NCBI GenBank assembly: GCA_944385445.1
Contig: CALWXF010000010.1
Coordinates: 1-64,000, forward strand
DNA from: an uncultured Oscillospiraceae bacterium
GTDB taxonomy: Bacteria > Bacillota > Clostridia > Oscillospirales > Oscillospiraceae
Length of the DNA: 64,000 nt
Direction: 5' to 3'
Below are positions 33,023-41,060 of the stretch, piece by piece. The notes under the pieces are model-generated. The model saw nothing but the letters and a program-made list of their open reading frames with translations, made no database searches and was not told where the DNA came from. Numbering within the stretch: the stretch's first letter is position 1; each line of letters begins with the position of its first letter. Both the position numbers and the translations under genes were made by a program.

Positions 33023-33520
33023 ATGAACAGTGGAACCAATTTTTTGATTCGTCGGGCCAACAGCCGGGACCTGCCTGCCCTGGAGCAGCTCTACGCCCAG
33101 GCCCGGGCCTTTATGCGGGAGTCTGGCAACCCGGACCAGTGGGGGGAGGACAAACCCACCCTGGAGCAGATCCAGCAGGATATCAACCTGGGGTACAGTT
33201 TTGTGTGTATGGAAAATGGCCGCCTGGCCGCGGCCTTTTCCTTCCACACCAAGGGTGAGCCCACCTACGCCCACATTGAAGGGGAGGGGTGGCCGGACAA
33301 CGGGGAGTATGGCGTGGTGCACCGTCTGGCCACCGGAGCTTCCCGCACCGGGGCGGCGGCCCACTGCCTGGCCTGGTGCCGAGCCCACTGCCGCCAGCTG
33401 CGCATCGACACCCATGAGAAGAACATCCCCATGCAGCAGCTGCTGGAGAAGCTGGGGTTCACCCCCTGCGGCACCATCTATTTGGAGGATGGCAGCCCTC
33501 GACTGGCCTATTATCTTTGA
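33023..33520 (+). CDS. GNAT-family N-acetyltransferase
   Basis: A 165-residue acetyltransferase. An N-terminal IRRANSRDLPALEQLYAQAR is typical of GNAT. A central strand (YSFVCMENGRLAAAFSF) and a C-terminal acceptor region (LRIDTHEKNIPMQQLLEKLGF) match family motifs. The usual acetyl-CoA loop QxxGxG/A is weak (ATGASRTGAAAHCL). The substrate is unknown. It begins one base after the permease stop, so it is co-transcribed. Confidence 0.85.
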   Translation: MNSGTNFLIRRANSRDLPALEQLYAQARAFMRESGNPDQWGEDKPTLEQIQQDINLGYSFVCMENGRLAAAFSFHTKGEPTYAHIEGEGWPDNGEYGVVHRLATGASRTGAAAHCLAWCRAHCRQLRIDTHEKNIPMQQLLEKLGFTPCGTIYLEDGSPRLAYYL

Positions 33521-33570
33521 TCATGTAAGAAGCCCTCGGTTCCGCAAGGAACCGAGGGCTTCTTACATGA
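33521..33570 (+). terminator. Long perfect hairpin after the GNAT gene
   Basis: 23-bp perfect arms (33521-33543 and 33548-33570) around a GCAA tetraloop, starting directly after the stop codon. There is no U run, so it may be an mRNA end-stabilising structure or an intrinsic terminator of unusual type. Confidence 0.65.
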
Positions 33571-33811
33571 TTCTCAAAAATGCAAGCATTTTTTCGAGGG
33601 GATGCAGCCCGCTGCATGCACCCTTGGGTCAAAGGGCGACCCAAGGCCACACTGGCGGGCTGAGAAGTATTTTTTCCGATGCGCATGTCCCCGGAAAAAA
33701 CGTGATTTTAGTTTATTTTCCCGCCTGCGGGCGGGAAAACTCTGCCGAGGGCTTTTATTTCATCATGTCTCTGACAAATCGGAATCCGTGCCGCAAGGAG
33801 GCGGCACACAA
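33571..33811. other. Hairpin-dense intergenic region
   Basis: No gene seen. Several stems follow each other: ATGCAG/CTGCAT (about 33602-33617), TTGGGTC/GACCCAA (33627-33647), and TTTTCCCGCC/GGGCGGGAAAA (33716-33739). The end (33785-33830) is a copy of the repeat found after ruvX at 53094-53150, inverted. Confidence 0.5.
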
Positions 33812-33832
33812 TCATTCTTCATTCATCATTTT
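33785..33832 (-). repeat. Stop-codon-associated repeat, copy 1
   Basis: Read on the minus strand: AATGATGAATGAAGAATGA, then a stem built on GTGCCGC/GCGGCAC and GGATT. It matches 53094-53150. It starts inside the last codons of the ATP-grasp gene and supplies its stop codon. Confidence 0.6.
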
Positions 33833-34843
33833 TTCTTCGGCCTCGATCTCCCGGAACCGGGGCATAATGCCGATCTTGTCCGGGGTGTGCACCGGCAGCT
33901 GATAGATGTCGTGGCCGGGGAAGGGGTTGCCCTCCACCAGACAGGGGCCGTTGGGGGTGAAGCACACGTCCCAGCCCACATACCCCACCTGGGGGATGAC
34001 CTGGGCGGCCTCAGACACCATGGCCACCGCCTTGTCCCAGTCGGGGAACTGGAAGCCCTTGATGGGAGTTCCGGTGGCGGGGTGGTTCTCATACAGGTTC
34101 TTGGCCTTGTCCAGGGCCCGGTCAATGACCACGCCCCGCTCTGGGTCCATGGGGGCCACCATGCCGCCGCTGTTGAAGTTGTCCACAAACTTGCCGTTGC
34201 CGATGCGGAACATGGCGGTGACCAGGTACACCTTGCCGTGCTTGCCTCGGATGGTCACCATGCGCACGGTGTTGATGGAGCCGGGGTAGATGGCGGACAC
34301 CTGGGGGTGTTGCTCCAGCACCTCCTCCAGCTCCAGCTTGGGGGCCCGCTGGACCAGGTAGTCGTAGAGGGCATCCAGAGAGGGGTAATCCGCCCGGCGG
34401 AGCTTCTCAATACCCCAGCCGCAGCTGCCCTGGGAGGGCTTGGCCATGAACACCTCGTGGGCGGCCAAAAACGCCATCACCTGCTCCCGGTTGTCCCCGG
34501 TCACCGGCACCCAGTCCCGGTGCAGGTACTTGCCAAAGAGGGTGTTGAACTGTACCTTGTCGTCAAACTGGCCCGTGTAGGCCTTGTCGTTGTACTTCAC
34601 CACCAGGGCATTGTTGCGGCCTCGGGTGAGGTAGGTGTCCCGCTGTTGGGGGGTGAGATTGTACATCTCAAACAGGTCGTAGTCCATATACCCCGCCCCG
34701 TACTTCACGGCGCAGTCCTTCATGTCCCGGAAAATGGCCAGCCGGGAGGCACCAGTCTTTTTGTGGATGGAGCTGATTTTCTCCCACATGGCCTTGTAGT
34801 TCATATTCATTACACGCTGGAATAGATACTTCACGTTTGCCAC
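33812..34843 (-). CDS. ATP-grasp enzyme (sugar-transfer-associated type)
   Basis: A 343-residue ATP-grasp ligase. The nucleotide site is seen in VFMAKPSQGSCGWGIEKL near residue 131 and the metal-binding C-terminal part in YVGWDVCFTPNGPCLVEGNPFPGHD near 300. It resembles the family found with capsule and exopolysaccharide genes, but none are nearby. The substrate is unknown. The GTG at 34843 is preferred because GAGGGA lies 6 bases upstream. The C-terminal KMMNEE comes from an intergenic repeat that supplies the stop codon. Confidence 0.75.
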   Translation of the reverse strand: MANVKYLFQRVMNMNYKAMWEKISSIHKKTGASRLAIFRDMKDCAVKYGAGYMDYDLFEMYNLTPQQRDTYLTRGRNNALVVKYNDKAYTGQFDDKVQFNTLFGKYLHRDWVPVTGDNREQVMAFLAAHEVFMAKPSQGSCGWGIEKLRRADYPSLDALYDYLVQRAPKLELEEVLEQHPQVSAIYPGSINTVRMVTIRGKHGKVYLVTAMFRIGNGKFVDNFNSGGMVAPMDPERGVVIDRALDKAKNLYENHPATGTPIKGFQFPDWDKAVAMVSEAAQVIPQVGYVGWDVCFTPNGPCLVEGNPFPGHDIYQLPVHTPDKIGIMPRFREIEAEEKMMNEE

Positions 34844-34914
34844 GGTTTGTCCCTCACATGTTTCATAGAGTAATCCCATCTAAAGTATCACACATTGGGG
34901 TCAAAGGCAAGCGG

Positions 34915-34966
34915 TTGACAGGGGAAAAGTTATATTGTATACTTACAAGCGAATTTAGTATACAAT
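34915..34966 (+). promoter_or_regulatory. bioY promoter with BirA-like operator
   Basis: TTGACA (34915-34920) and TATACT (34938-34943), 17 bases apart. ATTGTATACT (34934-34943) and AGTATACAAT (34957-34966) form a perfect 10-bp inverted repeat with a 13-base spacer and cover the -10. This matches the layout of biotin-repressor sites in Firmicutes. Confidence 0.75.
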
Positions 34967-34980
34967 TGGAGGGCTGCCAC

Positions 34981-35538
34981 ATGAAACATGACACCATACA
35001 AAAGCTGTGCAGCTGCGGGGTATTGGCGGCGGTGATCTGTGTGCTCAGCCCCTTTTCCGTGCCCATTGGTCCGGTCCCCGTGGCCTTTGCCAACCTGGCC
35101 ATCTTTCTGGCGGTGTATCTACTGGGGTGGAAGTGGGGGACGGTGAGCTGCCTTACCTATCTGCTGGTGGGTCTGGCCGGTCTCCCGGTGTTCTCCGGGT
35201 TTGGCAGTGGAGCGGCTAAGCTGCTGGGGCCCACCGGGGGCTATTTGCTGGGCTATCTGCCCATGGCCCTGGTGGGGGGCTGGGTGGTGGACCACACCCG
35301 CTCCAAGTGGCTCCACGCCCTGGGGCTGGCGTTGGGCACGGCTCTGTGTTACCTGCTGGGAACCGCCTGGTTCTGTTGGCAGGGGGGATACACCGTGGGG
35401 GCGGCTCTGGGGCTGTGCGTGACCCCTTTCATTCCCTTTGACCTGGGGAAGATCGTCATTGCCATTGGTCTGGGCAGCCTGCTGCGCCGCCGACTGGCCC
35501 AGGCGGGCTTTGATTGGGAGAAGTCCGGTGTGCGCTGA
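34981..35538 (+). CDS. bioY: Biotin transporter BioY
   Basis: A 185-residue S component of an energy-coupling-factor transporter with six membrane helices. The family signatures are AVYLLGWKWGTVSCLTYLLVGLAGLPVFSGF, the GP/GG turn in LLGPTGGYLLGYLPMALV, and FIPFDLGKIVIAI near the C-terminus. The ATG at 34981 has GGAGGG 7 bases upstream. No EcfA/EcfT genes are nearby, so it would share an ECF module encoded elsewhere. A BirA-like operator covers its promoter. Confidence 0.93.
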   Translation: MKHDTIQKLCSCGVLAAVICVLSPFSVPIGPVPVAFANLAIFLAVYLLGWKWGTVSCLTYLLVGLAGLPVFSGFGSGAAKLLGPTGGYLLGYLPMALVGGWVVDHTRSKWLHALGLALGTALCYLLGTAWFCWQGGYTVGAALGLCVTPFIPFDLGKIVIAIGLGSLLRRRLAQAGFDWEKSGVR

Positions 35539-35647
35539 TGGCACATCCTGTTCGTTCCACTCGTCCCTGTACGCCTGGGGCGAAACCTGACCATGGTTTG
35601 GGCGGATGATATCCGCCCCTACGGTAGCACCACAACAGACCACCGGC

Positions 35648-35906
35648 AGCTGGGAACAGCTGCTTTCCAGGGTAAGGCCCGGATGGAGAAACCGCCCCGC
35701 CATAGGGCCAGATGCCCAAGGTGGCCTGGTGTGATGGCACAAACAGGATCACAGTCAGGCAGACGGGCCGGAGGGTGTGGCTGCGCATGCCCAGCTCGGT
35801 ACCCCAGGGAGGTTCTTAGGGGGGAACGCCCTAAGCGGCTTTTGGTTCCTTTTGGCCGTGCAAAAGGAACCCCCAGCGGGGAGCGTCCCCACCGGGCTGG
35901 CAGGCC
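35648..35906 (+). repeat. Structured dispersed repeat, copy 2
   Basis: Same family as 26757-27020 and 53229-53493. It has the CTTAGGG/CCCTAAG hairpin and a perfect stem GGTTCCTTTTG/CAAAAGGAACC, and ends in GGCTGGCAGGCC. The stretch 35539-35647 before it holds no recognised feature. Confidence 0.65.
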
Positions 35907-35922
35907 AAGAGAAAATCTAACA

Positions 35923-35960
35923 AAAAAGTGGAAGCAACCAGCCTGTTGCTTCCACTTTTT
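35923..35960. terminator. Bidirectional terminator between bioY and the hydratase
   Basis: AAAAAGTGGAAGCAAC pairs exactly with GTTGCTTCCACTTTTT around a 6-base loop. T runs lie on both sides for both strands. Confidence 0.88.
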
Positions 35961-35964
35961 GCAC

Positions 35965-38184
35965 TTATTGAGCGTAGTAGTTGATGAGGCAGCCGGCCAG
36001 GATGATATCCCGCTCCTCCCGGGTCAGGCCGGGCAGGGAGAGGGTGACGGGAGTAGAAGTACCGTTCCGCAGCACCTGGGCTTCCACGGTCTCGCCGTCG
36101 CCCTGGAGGAGGGCGCGGATGCCGGGGATGTACACCCGGTCACCGGGCTGGAGGTTCAGCTGCTCCAGCTCGCTGGCGATGAAGGGGAGCATACCCCAGT
36201 TGACCACGTTGGAGCGGTAGCGCTTGGTGGCGTACTCCTGGGCGATGTTGGCGCAGCCGCCCAGCACCCGCTGGCAGGAGGCGGCCTGTTCCCGGGCGGA
36301 GCCGTCGCCGGGCTTGAGGGCCATCACCAGGGAGCCCAGCCCGGTGGTGGTGGGGTCGTAGCCGTCCAGAGCGGCCACCACCTGGGGGTCCTGGGGATTG
36401 GAGCGGCGCAGCTGTTCCACCTTCTGAATCTCCTTGGCCCGGGGCACATACTGGGGGTCCTTGCGGCTGAGGGCGAACTCAGACAGGCGCAGGGGGTTGG
36501 AGCGGTAAGAGGAGGTCTCACCGGAGGGGATGAGCTCGTCGGTGGTGGTGACGGGGTCGTAAATGGCGCAGGCCACAGTGAGCATCAGGTTTTCCGGCAT
36601 GGAAATTTGCTCGGGCCAGTCGGCGATGTTGGGGCCGAACACCAGCTCCTCGTCGGGGTTTGCCTTGCCCACGCCGTAGTAGACCCGGGCCTGGTAGGAG
36701 GAGCCGTCATAGGTCCACTGCTCGTCAGCCCGGTCGGCGGGCACGTCGGGCAGCTGGTCGGCGGCGGTGAGCACGCCGCCCATCTTGGCGGTGGCGGCGA
36801 TGGAGCGGGCGTCCATGAGGGCCACATAGGACACCTGGCCCTCGCCGGGCTTGGAGCCCTCCCGGTTGGGGAAGTTGCGTGTGGAGTGGCGGATGGAGAA
36901 AGCTCCGTTGGCGGGCACGTCTCCGGCGCCGAAGCAGGGGCCGCAGAAGCAGGAGCGCACCGAGGCGCCAGCGGCCATGAGGGTGGTGATATAGCCCTGG
37001 CGGGTCAGCTCCTGCATCACGGGCATGGAGCCGGGGTAGCAGGACAGCCAGAAGTGGTCGGACCCGGTGGCGGTGGTGCCCAGAATCTCAGCGGCCCGGC
37101 GCAGGTTTTGATAGGTGCCGCCGGAGCAGCCGGCGATGACCGCCTGGTCCACATGGAACTTGCCGTCGCGGATCTTAGCGGACAGGGGGGCGGGGGGCTC
37201 GATGCCCAGCTGGTCCCGGGTGTTCTGCTCCACCATGTGGAGCATGTCCTCCATGTTGGTCTGGAACTCGGCGATGGGGAAGGCGTTGGAGGGGTGGAAG
37301 GGCAGGGCGATCATGGGCTGCACCTTGTCCAGCTCCACCCGCACCACTCGGTCATACCAGGCCCCTTCGCCGGGATGCATGGGGTGATACTCGGCCCCAC
37401 GGCCCAGGAGGGTGAGGGCGGTCTGGGTGGTGGTGTCGGTCTGCCACACCGAGGACAGACAGGTGGTCTCGGTGGTCATCACGTCGATGCCGGACCGATA
37501 GTCCATGGACAGGTTGGCCACGCCGGGGCCGAAGAATTCCATGACAGCGTTCTTCACAGCGCCGGACTGGAAGGTGGCCTTGACCAGAGCCAGGGCCACG
37601 TCCTGGGGGCCCACGCCGGGGCGGGGAGCTCCGGTGAGGTAGATGCCCACCACCTGGGGATAGGCGATGTCATAGGTCTTGCACAGCAGCTGACGGGCCA
37701 GCTCGGGGCCGCCCTCACCGATGGCCATGCAGCCGTAAGCGCCGTACCGGGTGTGGGAGTCGGAGCCCAGAATCATCTTGCCGGGGGCGGCATACCGCTC
37801 CCGCATGTAGGAGTGGATGACGGCCTGGTGGGCGGGGACGAACTCGCCGCCGTACTTCTTGGCAGCCGACAGGCCGAAGTTGTGGTCGTCCTCGTTGATG
37901 GTGCCGCCCACGGCGCACAGGGAGTTGTGGCAGTTGGTGAGCACATAGGGCAGGGGGAACTCGGTGAGGCCCGAGGCCCGGGCGGTCTGGATGATGCCCA
38001 CATAGGTGATGTCGTGGGAGGCCATGGCGTCAAAGCGCAGAGAGAGCCGCTCCATGGAGCCCGAGGTGTTGTGGGCCTTCAGGATGGAGTAGGCCATGGT
38101 GGCCTCCACCCCGGCCTGAGACTTTTCGGCCGGGACCAGCTGGCCCTTCTGCCAGGTCATGCCCTGGTTGTGAATGGTAATCAT
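35965..38184 (-). CDS. Aconitase-family hydratase (YbhJ-like)
   Basis: A 739-residue [4Fe-4S] hydro-lyase of the aconitase superfamily. Conserved segments are [66 protein letters not shown], and the cluster motif CFCGPCFGAGD near residue 408, then STRNFPNREGS. The swivelling domain follows. It is closest to the putative hydratases named YbhJ; the substrate is not proven to be citrate. The start has AAGGAGG upstream, and TTGCAA-17-TAGACT is its promoter. Its first 160 codons are duplicated at 40543-41019. Confidence 0.88.
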   Translation of the reverse strand: MITIHNQGMTWQKGQLVPAEKSQAGVEATMAYSILKAHNTSGSMERLSLRFDAMASHDITYVGIIQTARASGLTEFPLPYVLTNCHNSLCAVGGTINEDDHNFGLSAAKKYGGEFVPAHQAVIHSYMRERYAAPGKMILGSDSHTRYGAYGCMAIGEGGPELARQLLCKTYDIAYPQVVGIYLTGAPRPGVGPQDVALALVKATFQSGAVKNAVMEFFGPGVANLSMDYRSGIDVMTTETTCLSSVWQTDTTTQTALTLLGRGAEYHPMHPGEGAWYDRVVRVELDKVQPMIALPFHPSNAFPIAEFQTNMEDMLHMVEQNTRDQLGIEPPAPLSAKIRDGKFHVDQAVIAGCSGGTYQNLRRAAEILGTTATGSDHFWLSCYPGSMPVMQELTRQGYITTLMAAGASVRSCFCGPCFGAGDVPANGAFSIRHSTRNFPNREGSKPGEGQVSYVALMDARSIAATAKMGGVLTAADQLPDVPADRADEQWTYDGSSYQARVYYGVGKANPDEELVFGPNIADWPEQISMPENLMLTVACAIYDPVTTTDELIPSGETSSYRSNPLRLSEFALSRKDPQYVPRAKEIQKVEQLRRSNPQDPQVVAALDGYDPTTTGLGSLVMALKPGDGSAREQAASCQRVLGGCANIAQEYATKRYRSNVVNWGMLPFIASELEQLNLQPGDRVYIPGIRALLQGDGETVEAQVLRNGTSTPVTLSLPGLTREERDIILAGCLINYYAQ

Positions 38185-38224
38185 ATGAAATTCCTCCTTG
38201 GGAGAGATTTGTCACTTTCACTTT

Positions 38225-38253
38225 AGTCTAGCAAACAATCCCCCGCTTTGCAA
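38225..38253 (-). promoter_or_regulatory. Promoter of the hydratase
   Basis: TTGCAA (38248-38253) and TAGACT (38225-38230) on the minus strand, 17-base spacer, about 40 bases before the start codon. The same arrangement recurs before the chimera at 41061-41089. Confidence 0.65.
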
Positions 38254-38274
38254 GGGCTCAGGAGTGGAAATTGC

Positions 38275-38308
38275 AAAAAAATCCCCGAACCGAAGTCCGG
38301 GGATTTTT
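38275..38308. terminator. Terminator of the anti-sigma gene
   Basis: AAAAATCCCCG pairs with CGGGGATTTTT around a UUCG-type loop on the minus strand, with T runs on both strands. Confidence 0.8.
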
Positions 38309-38315
38309 GGGAAGG

Positions 38316-39608
38316 TCACGGGGCGTAGGGGACGGCCCAGGCGGGCATATACTCCAGGATGGCATCGTCATAGGGGAAGTAAAAGCCGGTGACGACCTCC
38401 TGGCTGGGCAGGGTGCCGACAGGGTAAGTGACCAGCAGACGGTCAGGGTGGAAGGTGAGGTAGTCCAGGCGGAAGGCCTCCACCAGCTCGGGCTGTTGCT
38501 CGGGGAGCACCAGGTCGGAGTGATCCAGCAGGGACTGGATGAGGGTTTTGGGGGTGCAGGTAAACAGGGTCTGCAGGTCCACCGGTTCCCCGCTGTCTTT
38601 GTAGAAGGCGGTGCAGGAGGTCTCCTGGTCCAGATCGCCCATTTCTGAGTAGCGGTCCACGGTGGTGGCAAAGTAGAGCACGTTGGGGGCGCAGGCGGAG
38701 AGGGTGGTCTCCTGGCGCACCACCTGGGCGGGGAAAAGATGGGGGGAGGTCCACTGGAGATAGAGCTGATAGGCCCGGTTCAGTTCACTCTGGAGGTCAT
38801 AGGCCAGGGGGAACTGGGTGTAGTAGTCCAGGATACGGTCCTGAACCTCCTGGGGCAGCTGGAGCAGCTGCTCGTCCTGCCCGGGGCCGACCGGATCGTG
38901 TACCTCCAGCAGCACAGGTCCTTGGGGCAGGGCGTACAACGATTCCATGGTCCCTTGCCAGACCTCCACCTGGGTGCCGTCAGAGAGGGGAAGGGTGTCC
39001 GAGGTCTGGTAGGCGGTGAGCTCCACCAGTTTGGCGTGGTAGGCGGTGGTTTCCTCCTCCTCCTCGTAGAGGATGACCGGGGCTTGGTCCAGCTGCACAA
39101 AGACCCGCAGGGGGGTGGAGATCGAGCCGTCCTTCAGGGCCTGACCGGGATAGGCGTCAAAGGGAGAGAACACCTTGGTGTCCTCATCCACCACAATGGA
39201 GACGGGGTAGCCGTCGTCCACGGACAGCTGGAACGAGACCGAGCCGGTGTTTGGGTGGAACGTGGGGTCGGATAGGACCCCGTAAAATTCAAAGGGAGGC
39301 TCCTGGGAGAAGAACAAAATGGCCATACACAGGCAGGTCACCGCCGCCAACACAGCGGCAATGACAAAGCCTTTGCGGAAAGCCCGCTGCCGCCCCCGCT
39401 TCCAGGCAGAGGAGGCCGCCTGTGCCACAGTGCGCTCCTCCACTTGGGGGTGAGCGGTGGGAATGGGGGCACTCATACGCTCCCACTCCGCCCGGCAAGT
39501 CTCGCACTCCTCCAGGTGCTCTTCCACCAGTTGACGGCTCTCTGGGCTGCACACGCCGTCCTGGTACAGGGGGAGCAGGTCCCGGATGACGCTACACGGT
39601 GTTTTCAT
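38316..39608 (-). CDS. Anti-sigma factor with zinc-finger N-terminus
   Basis: A 430-residue membrane protein. The cytoplasmic N-terminus is a zf-HC2 anti-sigma domain (VEEHLEECETCRAEWERM, the HxxxCxxC zinc motif). A single membrane helix follows near residues 83-100 (AVLAAVTCLCMAILFF). The large extracytoplasmic part is not of a family I recognise. It starts 17 bases inside the sigma gene, so both are made together and it would hold that sigma factor at the membrane until a signal arrives. Confidence 0.85.
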   Translation of the reverse strand: MKTPCSVIRDLLPLYQDGVCSPESRQLVEEHLEECETCRAEWERMSAPIPTAHPQVEERTVAQAASSAWKRGRQRAFRKGFVIAAVLAAVTCLCMAILFFSQEPPFEFYGVLSDPTFHPNTGSVSFQLSVDDGYPVSIVVDEDTKVFSPFDAYPGQALKDGSISTPLRVFVQLDQAPVILYEEEEETTAYHAKLVELTAYQTSDTLPLSDGTQVEVWQGTMESLYALPQGPVLLEVHDPVGPGQDEQLLQLPQEVQDRILDYYTQFPLAYDLQSELNRAYQLYLQWTSPHLFPAQVVRQETTLSACAPNVLYFATTVDRYSEMGDLDQETSCTAFYKDSGEPVDLQTLFTCTPKTLIQSLLDHSDLVLPEQQPELVEAFRLDYLTFHPDRLLVTYPVGTLPSQEVVTGFYFPYDDAILEYMPAWAVPYAP

Positions 39609-40083
39609 GGAAATCCCTCCTCAACTTGGTTTTGGCCCGGTAGAAGATGACTCTGGCCCAGCTGTCCGTCTTGCCAAACAGCTCCCCGATCTGGGAAAAG
39701 GGCAGTTCCCCAAAGACCCGCAGGGAAAAGACCTCCTTGTAGGGCTCCGGGAGCTGGTGGAGCAGAACGTGGAGCCTGCGGGCGGTCTCCTGGTCCATGA
39801 GGTCCCGCTCAAAGTCCGGGGCGGCCTCCTGGGACAAGTCTGCCTCTCCCTCCGAGACCTGGCGTTTTTGCTTTTGGTGGTAGGTGAAATAGGTGTTTTT
39901 TGCAATCTGGCACAGCCAGACATACAGCTGACAGGTGCCGTCAAATTGGTCCATGTGCATCATGGCCTTGTAAAAGGCCTCTTGGGTCACTTCTTCGGCC
40001 ATTGCCGGGTTCCGACACAGGGAAAAGACGTATTTGTACACGCTGGGAAAATGGTCGGTGTATATCCGTTCAAAGTCTGCCAC
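39592..40083 (-). CDS. ECF-type RNA polymerase sigma factor
   Basis: A 163-residue group-4 sigma factor. Region 2 (about 5-75) contains YKYVFSLCRNPAMAEEVTQEAFYKA and LYVWLCQIAKNTYFTYHQ. Region 4 (about 105-155) contains LPEPYKEVFSLRVFGELPFSQIGELFGKTDSWARVIFYRAK. Regions 1 and 3 are absent, as usual for ECF factors. It overlaps the anti-sigma gene. The candidate promoter just upstream has the look of an ECF-recognised site, so it may activate itself. Confidence 0.92.
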   Translation of the reverse strand: MADFERIYTDHFPSVYKYVFSLCRNPAMAEEVTQEAFYKAMMHMDQFDGTCQLYVWLCQIAKNTYFTYHQKQKRQVSEGEADLSQEAAPDFERDLMDQETARRLHVLLHQLPEPYKEVFSLRVFGELPFSQIGELFGKTDSWARVIFYRAKTKLRRDFHENTV

Positions 40084-40103
40084 ACCATCACCCCCTTCAC
40101 CTA

Positions 40104-40132
40104 TAAGACTGGGAAACGGTCAAAACGTTGCA
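40104..40132 (-). promoter_or_regulatory. Candidate self-activated ECF promoter
   Basis: On the minus strand TGCAACG (40126-40132) and GTCTTA (40104-40109) are 16 bases apart, followed by the sigma start 20 bases on. This resembles ECF promoters with an AAC core at -35. Confidence 0.4.
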
Positions 40133-40169
40133 ACAATTTTCAAAAAGATTTTACCATGAACGGATGGAC

Positions 40170-40206
40170 AAAAAAAGCCTCCCCGAACCGAAGTTCGGGG
40201 AGGAGG
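40170..40206 (-). terminator. UUCG-loop terminator downstream of the chimera
   Basis: CCTCCCCGAAC pairs with GTTCGGGGAGG; the loop is UUCG on the minus strand and a U run follows. It would stop transcripts coming from the chimeric gene before the sigma gene. Confidence 0.8.
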
Positions 40207-40267
40207 CAGTAAATCAAAACGCATGGTATACTGCTGTGGCGCATGGAGAGAAAAGGCGACGCTCCAT

Positions 40268-40414
40268 AGGCTCCCCTGTGTAAGGGGAGCTGTCAGCCGT
40301 GAGGCTGACTGAGGGGTTGACGGTAGAGGTGAGTGGGCCAAACAGGGGACGCTGCACCGTCAATCCCTCCGTCACAGCTGACGCTGTGCCACCTCCCTTT
40401 ACACAAGGGAGGCT
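40268..40414. mobile_element. MITE-like element with long imperfect terminal inverted repeats
   Basis: About 147 bp. The left end AGGCTCCCCTGTGTAAGG and the complement of the right end, AGCCTCCCTTGTGTAAAGG, start imperfect arms of about 55 bp that both run to TTGACGGT. There is no coding capacity. A single arm of the same family occurs at 53516-53565. It sits 18 bp past the stop codon of the chimeric gene. Confidence 0.75.
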
Positions 40415-40431
40415 TGGGTGCCGACCTAGCC

Positions 40432-41019
40432 TTAGCTCATAAACGCCTGGACTGCCACGATCAAACCGGAGAACACGATGGAAACGGTGGAAACCAGCTT
40501 GATGAGGATGTTCAGAGAGGGGCCGGAGGTGTCCTTGAAGGGGCCGCCCTCGCCGATGGCCATACAGCCGTAAGCGCCGTACCGGGTGTGGGAGTCGGAG
40601 CCCAGGATCATTTTGCCGGGGGCGGCATACCGCTCCCGCATGTAGGAGTGGATGACGGACTGGTGGGCGGGGACGAACTCGCCGCCGTACTTCTTGGCAG
40701 CCGACAGGCCGAAGTTGTGGTCGTCCTCGTTGATGGTGCCGCCCACGGCGCACAGGGAGTTGTGGCAGTTGGTGAGCACATAGGGCAGGGGGAACTCGGT
40801 GAGGCCCGAGGCCCGGGCGGTCTGGATGATGCCCACATAGGTGATGTCGTGGGAGGCCATGGCGTCAAAGCGCAGAGAGAGCCGCTCCATGGAGCCCGAG
40901 GTGTTGTGGGCCTTCAGGATGGAGTAGGCCATGGTGGCCTCCACCCCGGCCTGAGACTTTTCGGCCGGGACCAGCTGGCCCTTCTGCCAGGTCATGCCCT
41001 GGTTGTGAATGGTAATCAT
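40432..41019 (-). pseudogene. In-frame chimera: hydratase N-terminus joined to HppA C-terminus
   Basis: A 195-codon reading frame. The first 159 or so codons repeat the start of the hydratase gene (38184 downward) with only a few base changes and one substitution (Ala to Ser). The last 36 codons repeat the end of hppA (42376 upward) with a few base changes. The joint is at about 40540 in a GGGGCCGCCC run, where the two parents are nearly identical for 10 bases. Neither half is a complete enzyme. A promoter and a good AAGGAGG remain in front, so it may be transcribed and translated. Most likely a recombination relic. Confidence 0.85.
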
Positions 41020-41060
41020 ATGTACTACCTCCTTAGGGAGAGAAATTCAAGGTACGCTTT

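Noticed and set aside
35593..38226. Long plus-strand frame opposite the hydratase
   Set aside because: Glycine/valine/histidine-rich antisense translation of a conserved enzyme, beginning inside a repeat.
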